Source of the DNA: Anaerobiospirillum thomasii
GTDB taxonomy: Bacteria; Pseudomonadota; Gammaproteobacteria; Enterobacterales; Succinivibrionaceae
Direction of reading: 5' to 3'
Assembly: GCF_900445255.1 (NCBI RefSeq)
Contig: NZ_UAPU01000005.1
Span: forward strand, 383,001 to 447,000
Length of the DNA: 64,000 nucleotides
Shown one piece after another: positions 1 through 8,083 of this stretch. How positions within the stretch are numbered: the stretch's first letter is position 1; every line of letters starts with the position of its first letter. The notes beneath the pieces are model-generated. The model ran no database searches, was not told the DNA's origin, and worked only from the letters and a program-made list of their open reading frames with translations. A program made the translations under genes and the position numbers.

Positions 1-929
1 CCGGCGTCCATGGCGCCAAGCTCCTTGCGTAAATCTTTTATTTTATCAAGCCTTATGGCATCTGCCACTTCACTGTTAAACTGTTGCAGGCAGTGGAATA
101 AATCAAGCACTATCTTTGCATTAGGGCAGAGCTCTTTGACTAGATTCTGATATCCGCAGTTGCCATCCATTACTGCACCTTCAATCTGGTCAAGCAGTCC
201 AAGCTCTTTTAATCTATCAAAGAATGGCCTTAAATCATCTTTCTTTCTGCCGTAGGCAGCATACAAAAGGCGCCTGGTATCGGCATCTATGATGACTGAT
301 ATATACTTATGGTGCTTTTTAACGCTTATCTCGTCTATAGCTATGTTCCTAACGTCTTCAAGACTTATATCTTTGAACATCTCTATAAGCCTTGCCTTAT
401 CAATGTTCCTGACAATATCTGCCTCTACAGCCGTGATAGAGCTTATTTTCTTTAAATCTAGATGACTCTCGCCCAAATCAAGAAGCTGCAGTATCTGCCC
501 ATATAAGCGTAAGGTTATCCTATGATGCGGATGGACAAAGCTTGGCTTTAGCCATCTGGCATGGTCACATCCACAACAAATGACCTTAGGTACGCGTATC
601 TTTAAAATAACCGCAAATGGTCCTAGTGTGCAATCTTTTACTGTGCGCTCTCCCCAGTCCTTTATATTTACTTTATGGCAGCCACAGAGTGGGCAGTTTT
701 GTTCAAGCTCCTCTCTCCAAAGCGTATAGCCAAGATGATAGGTAACAGTCATTGCCATAGCATCTATTTCAGGCTCACCAGACATTACACAACCCGGGTA
801 CATATTGAGAACGCCGTGTTCAAACTTACAGTGCATTAATTCATTAGCACTGGCTTTGATTAAAGTTTCATTTGTTTCTGTATTGGCAGCAGTGTAGGAA
901 TTTATTATAATAGCACTAGGCTCTGTCAT
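1..929 (-). CDS. ISL3-family transposase, partial (runs off the left edge)
   Basis: The minus-strand frame opens at an ATG at 929, after an AAAGGA ribosome-binding site, and stays open to the window edge, giving about 309 codons. Near residues 80 and 120 there are cysteine pairs (CPLCGC and CCGC), as in the N-terminal zinc ribbon of ISL3 transposases. Near residue 196 the stretch IDEISVKKHHKY precedes a GRKKDDLRPFF segment, followed near residues 255 and 275 by VMDGNCGY and LDLFHCLQQF. This order matches the DDE catalytic domain of the ISL3 family. No frameshift or stop is visible in the part present. The C-terminal third, with the last catalytic acidic residue, lies outside the window, so activity cannot be judged. 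The structured non-coding DNA just upstream may include the element's end. Confidence 0.85.
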   Translation of the reverse strand, partial: MTEPSAIIINSYTAANTETNETLIKASANELMHCKFEHGVLNMYPGCVMSGEPEIDAMAMTVTYHLGYTLWREELEQNCPLCGCHKVNIKDWGERTVKDCTLGPFAVILKIRVPKVICCGCDHARWLKPSFVHPHHRITLRLYGQILQLLDLGESHLDLKKISSITAVEADIVRNIDKARLIEMFKDISLEDVRNIAIDEISVKKHHKYISVIIDADTRRLLYAAYGRKKDDLRPFFDRLKELGLLDQIEGAVMDGNCGYQNLVKELCPNAKIVLDLFHCLQQFNSEVADAIRLDKIKDLRKELGAMDA

Positions 930-1036
930 ATTCTTTCCTTTGGTCGGGTAAAGTTGTTGTCAGGGCCCTTATTTTATCTGAAATATAAAAATTAATCTCA
1001 AGGGAAAAATCTTTGGGATTTTTCATAAAGCTTTAG

Positions 1037-1117
1037 CAAATGCAAAAGACTGACAGTCAATGATTGGCAAAGCCAACCCGTAAGGGCTCGTCATTGACGG
1101 ACAGTTTTTGCATTGAC
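1037..1117. repeat. Long imperfect inverted repeat with an inner hairpin
   Basis: The left arm AATGCAAAAGACTGACAG, continuing into TCAATGA, pairs with a right arm TCATTGACGGACAG, continuing into TTTTTGCATT, with only a few mismatches over about 27 bp. Inside lies a second small hairpin, TTGGC AAA GCCAA. Such a structure could be an insertion-element end, a mobile palindromic repeat or a structured RNA; the sequence alone does not decide. Confidence 0.6.
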
Positions 1118-1127
1118 AATTTGGCCG

Positions 1128-1155
1128 GGTCTTAAGCATTCTTGTGCTTAAGACC
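1128..1155. repeat. Perfect 11-bp hairpin
   Basis: GGTCTTAAGCA and TGCTTAAGACC form a perfect stem around a 6-base loop (TTCTTG). There is no T tract after it, so it does not look like a simple intrinsic terminator. A further imperfect inverted pair (TTGGGT ... AACCCAA, flanked by GTTTG and CAAAC) follows at about 1164-1222, so three hairpins stand in a row. Confidence 0.65.
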
Positions 1156-1366
1156 ATAGATACCGTTTGCGATCTTGGGTCAACCCCCAATTTCAGGGAA
1201 GAACCCAACAAACTGCGATCAAATACAAAGCTTTTAGGCATGCAATCAAGACTAATTTTTAAGATCTTTTCATAATGTTGTTCCTATGTAAAAAGCAAAC
1301 TTTAAAAGAGGAGCCTTGCTGTCAGGACAAATAAAAACTGCGACTTTAAAAAGAGCTGATATAAAA

Positions 1367-1393
1367 ATGCCCTGCATACAAAATACAGGGCAT
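1367..1393 (-). terminator. Intrinsic terminator of the TSUP exporter gene
   Basis: ATGCCCTG and CAGGGCAT form an 8-bp stem with an 11-base loop. Read on the minus strand, the stem is followed by ATTTTTAT. It lies about 50 bases past the stop of the 1444-2253 gene. Confidence 0.7.
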
Positions 1394-1443
1394 GAGCTGA
1401 GTTAAATATAAAGTGGAAAAAAACTGTTTAGCAGCAAGAGAGC

Positions 1444-2253
1444 CTAGAGCACAAATTTAAGCACAGTGGTATAAATACCAATAAAGAGCAGGATAAAGCC
1501 CAAGGCCAGATCGGTTACTCTTTTAGATAGTATTTTGCGTAGCTTCATTGAGAAAAATGAGGTTACAAAGGATGAGAGCACCACTATACCTATAATAGTA
1601 AAGTTTATATAGCCTATCTGATAGGTATTGACCATAGTGTAGGGGCACTCTTTTATAAGATAGCCATACATACTGCCAATACCGCCTAAAACCATCATAT
1701 AGTTTGAATAGATAGCCACCTGTGATGGGTGCACACAGGGCAGCTGCTTTATAAGAGGGGCCATAATCGAGCCGCCGCCAATACCTGTAAGACCTGCAAT
1801 AAAACCACCGCCTGTAGTAAAGAGTGATCCTACGGTCAAGTCTCTTACACCCACAGCAGATATACTCTCCTTTGCAGGCTTTTTAGAGGCTATAAAGGTT
1901 TTAACCGAGAGAATAAGCATAGTTGCCACAAAGACACCTACAATGATATTTTCATGCATATAGAAGCTTGCATAGAAGCCCAGCTGCACACCTACAATCA
2001 TGCCAAGAGACCATAACAGTGTGGATAGCAGTGAGACCTTTATCTTCTGACGTATAAAGTAGGCAAGATTGATTAAAGCTGTACCTATGACAATAGAGAG
2101 AGAGGTAGCTGCCACCATCTGAATAGGAAAATCGGTAAAGACAGTCATTAAAATAGGGACCATGAGTACACCGCCGCCAATACCGAAAATGGCTGACATT
2201 ACATTTGAGAACATGCCGCAGAAAATGAGCACGGCTATTGTGTATATATCCAT
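1444..2253 (-). CDS. TSUP (TauE/SafE) family membrane anion exporter
   Basis: The 269-residue protein is hydrophobic throughout, with about eight membrane segments. It carries two matching glycine-rich signatures, FGIGGGVLMVPIL near residue 25 and TGIGGGSIMAPLI near residue 157, which mark the duplicated halves of TauE/SafE permeases. Members move sulfite, sulfonates or related anions across the inner membrane. The gene is divergent from a TTT transporter and sulfatase operon, so I infer that it expels sulfate or sulfite released by the sulfatase. The shared 180-bp region holds a dyad that could control both directions. No strong ribosome-binding site is seen before the ATG. The substrate is not shown by the sequence. 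Confidence 0.85.
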   Translation of the reverse strand: MDIYTIAVLIFCGMFSNVMSAIFGIGGGVLMVPILMTVFTDFPIQMVAATSLSIVIGTALINLAYFIRQKIKVSLLSTLLWSLGMIVGVQLGFYASFYMHENIIVGVFVATMLILSVKTFIASKKPAKESISAVGVRDLTVGSLFTTGGGFIAGLTGIGGGSIMAPLIKQLPCVHPSQVAIYSNYMMVLGGIGSMYGYLIKECPYTMVNTYQIGYINFTIIGIVVLSSFVTSFFSMKLRKILSKRVTDLALGFILLFIGIYTTVLKFVL

Positions 2254-2321
2254 AAAAAGCTTTTATACAAATGTTAAAAAAACTTAAAAGGGCAGATAAA
2301 AAAGGCTTTTTGTCCCTCAGC

Positions 2322-2343
2322 TTGTATGTATATTATCATACAA
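2322..2343. promoter_or_regulatory. Perfect dyad in the divergent promoter, candidate GntR-type operator
   Basis: TTGTATG and CATACAA form a perfect 7-bp inverted repeat separated by TATATTAT. A further TTGTAT half site lies near 2366. The half site resembles the TTGTACG of AraR, a GntR-N/LacI-C regulator of the same architecture as the one encoded at 6926. Its place between the exporter and the transporter genes suits a shared operator. The link to that regulator is inference. Confidence 0.55.
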
Positions 2344-2434
2344 TTTTTACAAAAATGTGCACTAGCTTGTATTTTTAATTTTTGATTCTGCTATTCTATA
2401 CTTAACATATTTAGTTCACTATGAGGATTGTGAC

Positions 2435-3400
2435 ATGAAAAATTCCTTCAAGACATTAGTAACAGCACTGTGCGCCAGCGCAGCCATTTTTGCCTCAGGT
2501 TGTTCTAATGACAAAGAAACCTGGACTGTAACCTGCCCATGGGCTCCATCTGGTGTAGCTGCTGTGGTATCACAAAAAGCATCAACCTTATCCACCAAGT
2601 TCTCTGACAAGTACATTTTAGTATCAGAGGCCATCAAGGGTGATGCCGCCACTGTCAACACCTGGGTTTTAGATAAAAAAGCAGGCGATCCTAATTTAGT
2701 CTTTGTAGGAGAGGGTTTACTGTCAATTACCTCAATTATTGATCCAAACAAGTTAAAATTCTCTGAAAAGGATTTTGCCTACGTTGAGAATCTGTACTCA
2801 TCAATCTTTGTGCTCTCAGCTCAATCAAAGCTTGGCATCAAGACCATAAAAGATCTGCAGAGCTATGTAAAAACCACCTCTGACACCATCAATGTTGCTG
2901 TAAACGGCGCCACCTCATCAGAGGCTTTCTTAGCCGGTGCTCTCTTTACTGCCATGGGTGCACAGGGCAAGTTAAAGCTCACTCCATACACCTCAGCTGC
3001 CGAGGCTGCACAGGCTGTAGCCCGTGGTGAGACCACCTTTGCCGTATCACATCAGAGCCAGATCCTTGAAGCCTCAGAGCAGGGTACTGTTGATGTAATT
3101 GCCGCCTTTGATGAAAAGCCAATTGAGCACGGTCCATTTGCAGGCGTTGAGGGCGTTGGTGCCTATGATTATCCATACTTTAGAAACCGCTGCCTGGTTA
3201 TGGCCAGAGCCGGTACCGACGGCAAAACAGTTGAGGAGTTAAAGGCTCTGTATAACAAGGTCTTATCCGATCCTGAAGTTTCAAAGTGGATGCAGGAGAC
3301 AATGCTGATTGAAGTTGATCCATTAACTCCGCAGCAGGTTGATGATCATGTTCAGAACGTAAAGGACATCATCAACAAGTACAAAGACGTTATTTTATAA
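2435..3400 (+). CDS. TctC-like (TTT family) substrate-binding lipoprotein
   Basis: The 321-residue protein begins with a lipoprotein signal; the lipobox ends ASGC with the lipidated Cys at residue 23. The rest resembles the extracytoplasmic binding proteins of tripartite tricarboxylate transporters (Bug/TctC fold): an early TCPWAPSG segment in the substrate pocket, then a two-lobed body. Genes for the small (TctB) and large (TctA) membrane subunits follow, so the transporter is complete. A stem-loop between this gene and tctB probably lets the binding protein be made in excess. It would capture the substrate in the periplasm; the sulfatase in the same operon suggests a sulfated compound. The ATG at 2435 follows an AGGA motif. 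Confidence 0.85.
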   Translation: MKNSFKTLVTALCASAAIFASGCSNDKETWTVTCPWAPSGVAAVVSQKASTLSTKFSDKYILVSEAIKGDAATVNTWVLDKKAGDPNLVFVGEGLLSITSIIDPNKLKFSEKDFAYVENLYSSIFVLSAQSKLGIKTIKDLQSYVKTTSDTINVAVNGATSSEAFLAGALFTAMGAQGKLKLTPYTSAAEAAQAVARGETTFAVSHQSQILEASEQGTVDVIAAFDEKPIEHGPFAGVEGVGAYDYPYFRNRCLVMARAGTDGKTVEELKALYNKVLSDPEVSKWMQETMLIEVDPLTPQQVDDHVQNVKDIINKYKDVIL

Positions 3401-3422
3401 TCAGACACCTCTTAAATTTTAA

Positions 3423-3443
3423 AAGGCGGGAGCCTCCCGCCTT
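3423..3443 (+). terminator. Stem-loop between tctC and tctB (attenuator)
   Basis: AAGGCGGGA and TCCCGCCTT form a perfect 9-bp GC-rich stem around a 3-base loop, followed downstream by an AT-rich run ending in seven Ts. It lies between two genes of one operon, so partial termination or 3'-end protection of the tctC message is likely. Confidence 0.75.
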
Positions 3444-3498
3444 ATCTTTAAATTTTTTTATTGCTGTTTAGTGCTTTTGTGTAAAGGTAGGATTACTT

Positions 3499-4014
3499 AT
3501 GCGTGCTGTAATTGATGCAATAGAGCAAAAAACAGAGCCTCTTGCTAAAAAACTTGAACAAAAAACGGTCAGTATACCTATAAATCTTGTGACCGGCATT
3601 GTCATGGCTCTTTTTGCTCTGTTTATATTATTCACCATGGATACACAGATCCCTATAGGTGATAACCATGTGGTCAACGGCAGGGCCTTTCCGACTCTTT
3701 TAATGTGGGTCATGTTAATCTGCTGTGCCATTTTGATTGTCAAGGATGTATTTGCCATCATGCAGGGCCGAGCCATTGAGTATAAGACTTTAAATATGCT
3801 CACCGAGGTCAAGGCTCTTATCATTTTTGGTATTTTACTTGCAACCTATTTAATTGCCTCGATAAGTGAGATGTTTGTGCTTGGCGCCATCTTCTGTGTG
3901 CTCTCCTTTTTAATCTTTTTCAAATGTAGAAAGCTCTCTTACTATGCAATTGCCCTGACACTTGCTGTGGCTATCTGGGCTGCCTTCTACTTTGGCCTTA
4001 AAGTCAGATTCTAG
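3499..4014 (+). CDS. TctB-like small membrane subunit of a TTT transporter
   Basis: The 171-residue protein has a charged N-terminus and then four predicted membrane segments (about 31-50, 68-87, 105-122 and 130-165), the usual topology of TctB. Sequence similarity within this family is low, so the call rests on size, topology and position between the TctC and TctA genes. Its role is to support the large subunit in sodium- or proton-coupled uptake. An AAAGGTAGGA stretch precedes the ATG. Confidence 0.8.
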   Translation: MRAVIDAIEQKTEPLAKKLEQKTVSIPINLVTGIVMALFALFILFTMDTQIPIGDNHVVNGRAFPTLLMWVMLICCAILIVKDVFAIMQGRAIEYKTLNMLTEVKALIIFGILLATYLIASISEMFVLGAIFCVLSFLIFFKCRKLSYYAIALTLAVAIWAAFYFGLKVRF

Positions 4015-4022
4015 GAGGTAAT

Positions 4023-5540
4023 ATGTTTGATTATATGCTCTCAGCCTCGGCTTTATTATTTACGCTTGAGAATATGATGTGGATAAATATAGGTGTCTTT
4101 ATAGGCGCTATATTTGCTGCAATTCCAGGTCTTAGCGTTATTTTATGTGTAATTTTATTCCTGCCAATTACCTATCAGCTCACAGCAATTCCTGGCATGA
4201 TGTTCCTGCTTGGCATCTACTGTGCAGGCGGCTATGCAGGATCGGTGTCGGCCATTTTGATTAACACCCCAGGTACACCGCATGCTGCGGCCACCATGCT
4301 CGATGGCTATCCATTATCTAAAAAGGGCAGAACCCGTGTGGCTTTAAAGCTGGCTCTTTATGCCTCAACCTTTGGTGGTGTGTTCTCAGCCTTTACACTG
4401 CTCTTTTTAGGCCCTCAGGTTGCAAAGATTGCAGCACAGCTAGGTACAGCCGAGTACTTTATGGTCTGTCTGTTTGGTCTTACCATTATTGCAGGCGTCT
4501 CTGGCAAGAGTATTATCAAGGGTATTATTGCAGCCTGTTTAGGTCTTTTATTTGCCTGTGTAGGCTCTGATTCCATGACAGGTTATGATCGCTTAACCTT
4601 TGGTGTGGACAGATTATATTTAGGCCTTGATCTTGCCGTATGTCTTATCGGTTTATTTGCTTTAGTTGAGATTATAGGCAAAGCAGAGGGCTTTGTCTCA
4701 CAGCTTAAAGTGTCCATGCGCAAAAAGCTTGATGATGGCGTTATCACCAAGGATGAGAAAAGAAGAATTATCCGTCCTATCTGCCTGTCATCCATTATTG
4801 GTGTTATTGTAGGTATTATTCCAGGCACAGGTGCCTCTGAGGCCTCATGGATAAGCTACAGTCAGGCCAAAAACATGTCAAAGCACAAAGAGGAATTTGG
4901 CCATGGCTCGGTTGAGGGTATTGTAGCTGCTGAATCTGCCAACAATGCCGTAACCGGCGCCACTTTAATTCCGCTTTTGACTTTAGGTATTCCTGGTGAC
5001 GGCACTGTGGCTATTATGCTCTCGGCCCTTATGATCAATGGTTTAAATCCAGGTCTGTCACTGTTTACCACAGATGGCGACATCATGTATGCCATTATGC
5101 TAGGTCTTATCCTTGTCAACCTGTTCATGCTGCTGCAGGGTTCATTCCTAACCCGTCTGTTTGCCAAGGTTTTAGCCATTCCACAGGAGATACTCACTCC
5201 AATTATTGTAATTTTCTGTTTTGCAGGCGCCTATAGCGTCAACAAGAATTACTTTGATGTATCTGTGGCTCTGTACTTTGGTGCACTGGCCTGGATCTGC
5301 CGCCGCCTTGATCTGCCAGCCGTGCCAATACTTTTAGGTCTGGTGCTTGGCAATATGACAGAGACCAATTTCCGCAGAGCACTGCTGCTCTCAGATGGCG
5401 ACCCATCAATCTTTGTAAGTTCAGGTTACTGTATTGCACTTATAGTGCTTATAGTTGTTGCCCTGTGGGCCATTGTCAAATCTAAAAAACTTGAGATGAA
5501 AACCCAGAAAGATGTAGAGAAGGCTATGAGTGAGGAATAA
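4023..5540 (+). CDS. TctA-like large membrane subunit of a TTT transporter
   Basis: This is a 505-residue polytopic membrane protein. It shows the family signatures near the N-terminus (INTPGTPHAAATMLDGYP) and in the middle (GIIPGTGASEASWISY, then TLGIPGDGTVAIML). The length is normal for TctA. It forms the transport channel of the binding-protein-dependent system and begins eight bases after the tctB stop with a near-perfect AGGAGG site. The short lysine-rich C-terminus is cytoplasmic. Together with 2435-4014 it is a full uptake system, feeding the cytoplasmic sulfatase encoded next. Confidence 0.92.
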   Translation: MFDYMLSASALLFTLENMMWINIGVFIGAIFAAIPGLSVILCVILFLPITYQLTAIPGMMFLLGIYCAGGYAGSVSAILINTPGTPHAAATMLDGYPLSKKGRTRVALKLALYASTFGGVFSAFTLLFLGPQVAKIAAQLGTAEYFMVCLFGLTIIAGVSGKSIIKGIIAACLGLLFACVGSDSMTGYDRLTFGVDRLYLGLDLAVCLIGLFALVEIIGKAEGFVSQLKVSMRKKLDDGVITKDEKRRIIRPICLSSIIGVIVGIIPGTGASEASWISYSQAKNMSKHKEEFGHGSVEGIVAAESANNAVTGATLIPLLTLGIPGDGTVAIMLSALMINGLNPGLSLFTTDGDIMYAIMLGLILVNLFMLLQGSFLTRLFAKVLAIPQEILTPIIVIFCFAGAYSVNKNYFDVSVALYFGALAWICRRLDLPAVPILLGLVLGNMTETNFRRALLLSDGDPSIFVSSGYCIALIVLIVVALWAIVKSKKLEMKTQKDVEKAMSEE

Positions 5541-5543
5541 GTT

Positions 5544-6896
5544 ATGAGTCTTAATATATTATTTTACTTTACTGATCAGCAAAGACATGATACCTGCGGC
5601 TGTTTTGGACAGGAGCTTGATGTCACCCCTAATTTAGATAGCCTGGCCCGTGAGGGTGTGGCCTTTGGCACAGCCATCTCACCTCAGCCTGTCTGCGGCC
5701 CATGCCGTGCCCTGTTCCAGACAGGTCAGTATGCAACAACTACAGGCTGTTTTAGAAACAATAAAATGCTACCGCATGATGTAAAGACATTGGCCAACTA
5801 TCTTGAAGAGGGCGGCTATGAGACTGCCTATATTGGTAAATGGCATTTAGCATCTGAGGGCGAGCTTGAGCAAAAGCCTCATATTGATCACACCATAACT
5901 GCCATTCCTCTTGAGTATCGCGGCGGTTATAGCGGTTTCTGGAGAGCATCTGATGTGCTTGAGTTTACCTCCCATGGCTATGATGGCTATATCTTTGATG
6001 AGAACAATCAAAGACTTGATTTTAAAGGCTACAGAGCTGACTGCATTACTGATTTTGCTTTAGAGTTCTTTGACAGATATGACAGGAAAAAGCCGTTTTT
6101 CATGACCATCTCTCAGATTGAGCCGCATCATCAGAATGATCACAGACATTATGAGGGACCTGAGGGCTCCAAGGAGAAATACAAAGATGTCAAACTGCCG
6201 CACGATCTTGAAGCTTTAGGCGGCAATGCCAAAGAGGAGTATCCTGACTATATAGGTCAGTGTGCAGCTCTTGATAAAAATTTAGGCCGCATTGTACAGC
6301 GCCTTAAGGATGAGGGCCTTTATGATAATACTGTTATTATCTTTGCCTCAGATCATGGCTCTCACTTTATGACACGCAACAAGGATGAGCATTTAAACGG
6401 CTATGATGATTACAAGAGATCATGCCATGATGCTGCAGTGCATGTACCCCTTGTCATAGCAGGCGGTCCGTTTAAGGGCGGTGTACGCTTTGATGATGTG
6501 GTAAGCACAGACTCTCTGCCAAAGACCATACTTGCTCTGGCCGGCATTGATGTGGGTGACAAAATGATTGGCGAGAACTTAATCGATGTAGTGCACAGAA
6601 AGGATGCCGGACGTAAACAGGAGGCCTTCATTCAGATATCTGAAAGTCGTCTTGGCCGTGCCATACGTACTGACAGATACTGTTATGCAGTCTATGCTCC
6701 TAACGTAGGAGGCGGCGAGAAGGGCTCATCTGATCACTATCGTGATGATTTTCTGTACGATCTTAGTGTCGATCCATATGAGCTTGACAATAAGATCAGG
6801 GATGAAAATTATACTGAGATAAAACTGACCTTGCGTAGAAGACTTATGCAAATGATAAATGAAGCAGAGCATATGCATGTTACAATAGAGGACTAA
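5544..6896 (+). CDS. Cytoplasmic type I (arylsulfatase-family) sulfatase
   Basis: The 450-residue protein starts directly with the metal-binding strand ILFYFTDQQRHD (Asp11). The formylglycine signature is CGPCR with the modifiable Cys at residue 51, followed by ALFQTGQY. Later come GKWHL (about residue 98) and the distal metal site ASDHGSH. Sulfatases use the formylglycine to cleave sulfate esters. There is no signal peptide, so hydrolysis happens inside the cell after uptake by the preceding transporter, which starts only a few bases upstream. An anaerobic maturase or FGE is required but is not in the window. Because the catalytic residue is Cys, either maturation route is possible. The substrate is unknown; a small sulfated organic anion is the best guess. 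Confidence 0.88.
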   Translation: MSLNILFYFTDQQRHDTCGCFGQELDVTPNLDSLAREGVAFGTAISPQPVCGPCRALFQTGQYATTTGCFRNNKMLPHDVKTLANYLEEGGYETAYIGKWHLASEGELEQKPHIDHTITAIPLEYRGGYSGFWRASDVLEFTSHGYDGYIFDENNQRLDFKGYRADCITDFALEFFDRYDRKKPFFMTISQIEPHHQNDHRHYEGPEGSKEKYKDVKLPHDLEALGGNAKEEYPDYIGQCAALDKNLGRIVQRLKDEGLYDNTVIIFASDHGSHFMTRNKDEHLNGYDDYKRSCHDAAVHVPLVIAGGPFKGGVRFDDVVSTDSLPKTILALAGIDVGDKMIGENLIDVVHRKDAGRKQEAFIQISESRLGRAIRTDRYCYAVYAPNVGGGEKGSSDHYRDDFLYDLSVDPYELDNKIRDENYTEIKLTLRRRLMQMINEAEHMHVTIED

Positions 6897-6925
6897 GTTT
6901 TATTCTTTAGCATTTAAAGGTAGAC

Positions 6926-8062
6926 ATGCTCATGGCCAGACATGATATTAAGACACAAATGGTATTTGACTATTTAGTTGAGTTTCTTGAGAAAAATAAA
7001 TTCTCATCTAAAAACAAACTGCCATCTGAGCTCTTTTTATCCAAAGAGCTGACCGTGAGCAGGTCTACTGTCAGAGCAGCCCTTGATATACTGCTGCATG
7101 ACGGTTTTATCTACAAGGTGCAGGGGGCCGGTGCCTTTTTCAACAAAGACCGTGTACTTAACAAAAACACCTATAAAGAAAAATTCAATAAAGATCTTAA
7201 ATATAAATACAAGATTGCTCTTATTGTGCAGGGACAGGATGCCAAGGCCAATGCCGAGCTTAAAAAGGGTATTGAGAGTGTATTTGACGGTCACAGTGTA
7301 AATCTGCAGGTTTATATTACAGACAATAAATTTGCCAATGAAAGAGAATGTATTAAAACCCTGATGCATGAGGGTTTTGACGGCTTTATTGTCGACGGGG
7401 TTAAAGCCTCGCTTTTAAATCCTAATCTTGAGCTGTACAAAGAGTGTTATGAAAGCCTTAAGATTCCTGTTATCTTTTATAACAATTACTACAAAGAGCT
7501 CAATTATCCAAAGGTTCTGACCGACGGGCGGCAGGCTGGCAAAGAGATGGCCTCATATCTTATAAGCCGTGGCCACAAGAAAATAGGCGGAATCTTTGTG
7601 TGTGACAACTATCAGGCTGTAGAGAAGTTTCAGGGCATGTATGAGGCTATGCTGCTCTCAGGGCTTGATCTGCGCGATCGCTATTTAAAATGGTGTGTCT
7701 CTGATGATGCCCATGATCAGAGCTTTAGAAAAAATATAGAATCCTATCTTGAAAAAATTCCCAATGCCACAGCTTTAGTGTGCTGCAACAGCATTATCTA
7801 TAAACTTGTCAAAAAAGTTTTAAAGACTCTTAATAAAAAAGTGCCTGATGATATATCATTAGTAAGCCTTGATATGTCATCTGATGAGGTTGAGCATGAC
7901 AATGTCACCTGCACCATAAATCAGGGTTTTGATATAGGGCAGAGGGTGGCATCAAATCTGTTGCTTATGATTAAAAACAAAGACTTTAAAGACAGAATAC
8001 ATGAGTACTCATCACTGCTTGAGCCAAAGGTACATTTAGGCGGCAGTGTCAAAGACATCTAA
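6926..8062 (+). CDS. GntR-type regulator with LacI/periplasmic-binding-like sensor domain
   Basis: Residues 1-75 form a GntR winged helix (KLPSELFLSKELTVSRSTVRAALDIL is typical of its recognition helix). The remainder (about 95-378) is a LacI-family type I periplasmic-binding fold, with segments such as FDGFIVDG, GHKKIGGIFV and PDDISLVSLD. This is the AraR arrangement. It sits 29 bases after the sulfatase gene and probably controls the cluster by binding a sugar-like or organic effector. The dyad at 2322-2343 is the natural candidate operator. An AAAGG motif precedes the first ATG; an ATG two codons later is possible. Confidence 0.88.
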   Translation: MLMARHDIKTQMVFDYLVEFLEKNKFSSKNKLPSELFLSKELTVSRSTVRAALDILLHDGFIYKVQGAGAFFNKDRVLNKNTYKEKFNKDLKYKYKIALIVQGQDAKANAELKKGIESVFDGHSVNLQVYITDNKFANERECIKTLMHEGFDGFIVDGVKASLLNPNLELYKECYESLKIPVIFYNNYYKELNYPKVLTDGRQAGKEMASYLISRGHKKIGGIFVCDNYQAVEKFQGMYEAMLLSGLDLRDRYLKWCVSDDAHDQSFRKNIESYLEKIPNATALVCCNSIIYKLVKKVLKTLNKKVPDDISLVSLDMSSDEVEHDNVTCTINQGFDIGQRVASNLLLMIKNKDFKDRIHEYSSLLEPKVHLGGSVKDI

Positions 8063-8083
8063 ATACAGTTTATCTTAAAATCT

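Larger units (their letters stand above)
930..1443. other. Non-coding stretch upstream of the transposase, dense in inverted repeats
   Basis: No credible gene is seen here. From about 1003 to 1230 the DNA consists largely of nested inverted repeats, described as separate repeat features. The remaining part to 1366 shows no recognisable signal. The region ends with the terminator of the TSUP exporter gene. Confidence 0.6.

Noticed and set aside
1023-1241. A 72-residue minus-strand frame in the hairpin region
   Set aside because: It reads straight through the long inverted repeats, has no ribosome-binding site and no recognisable family.
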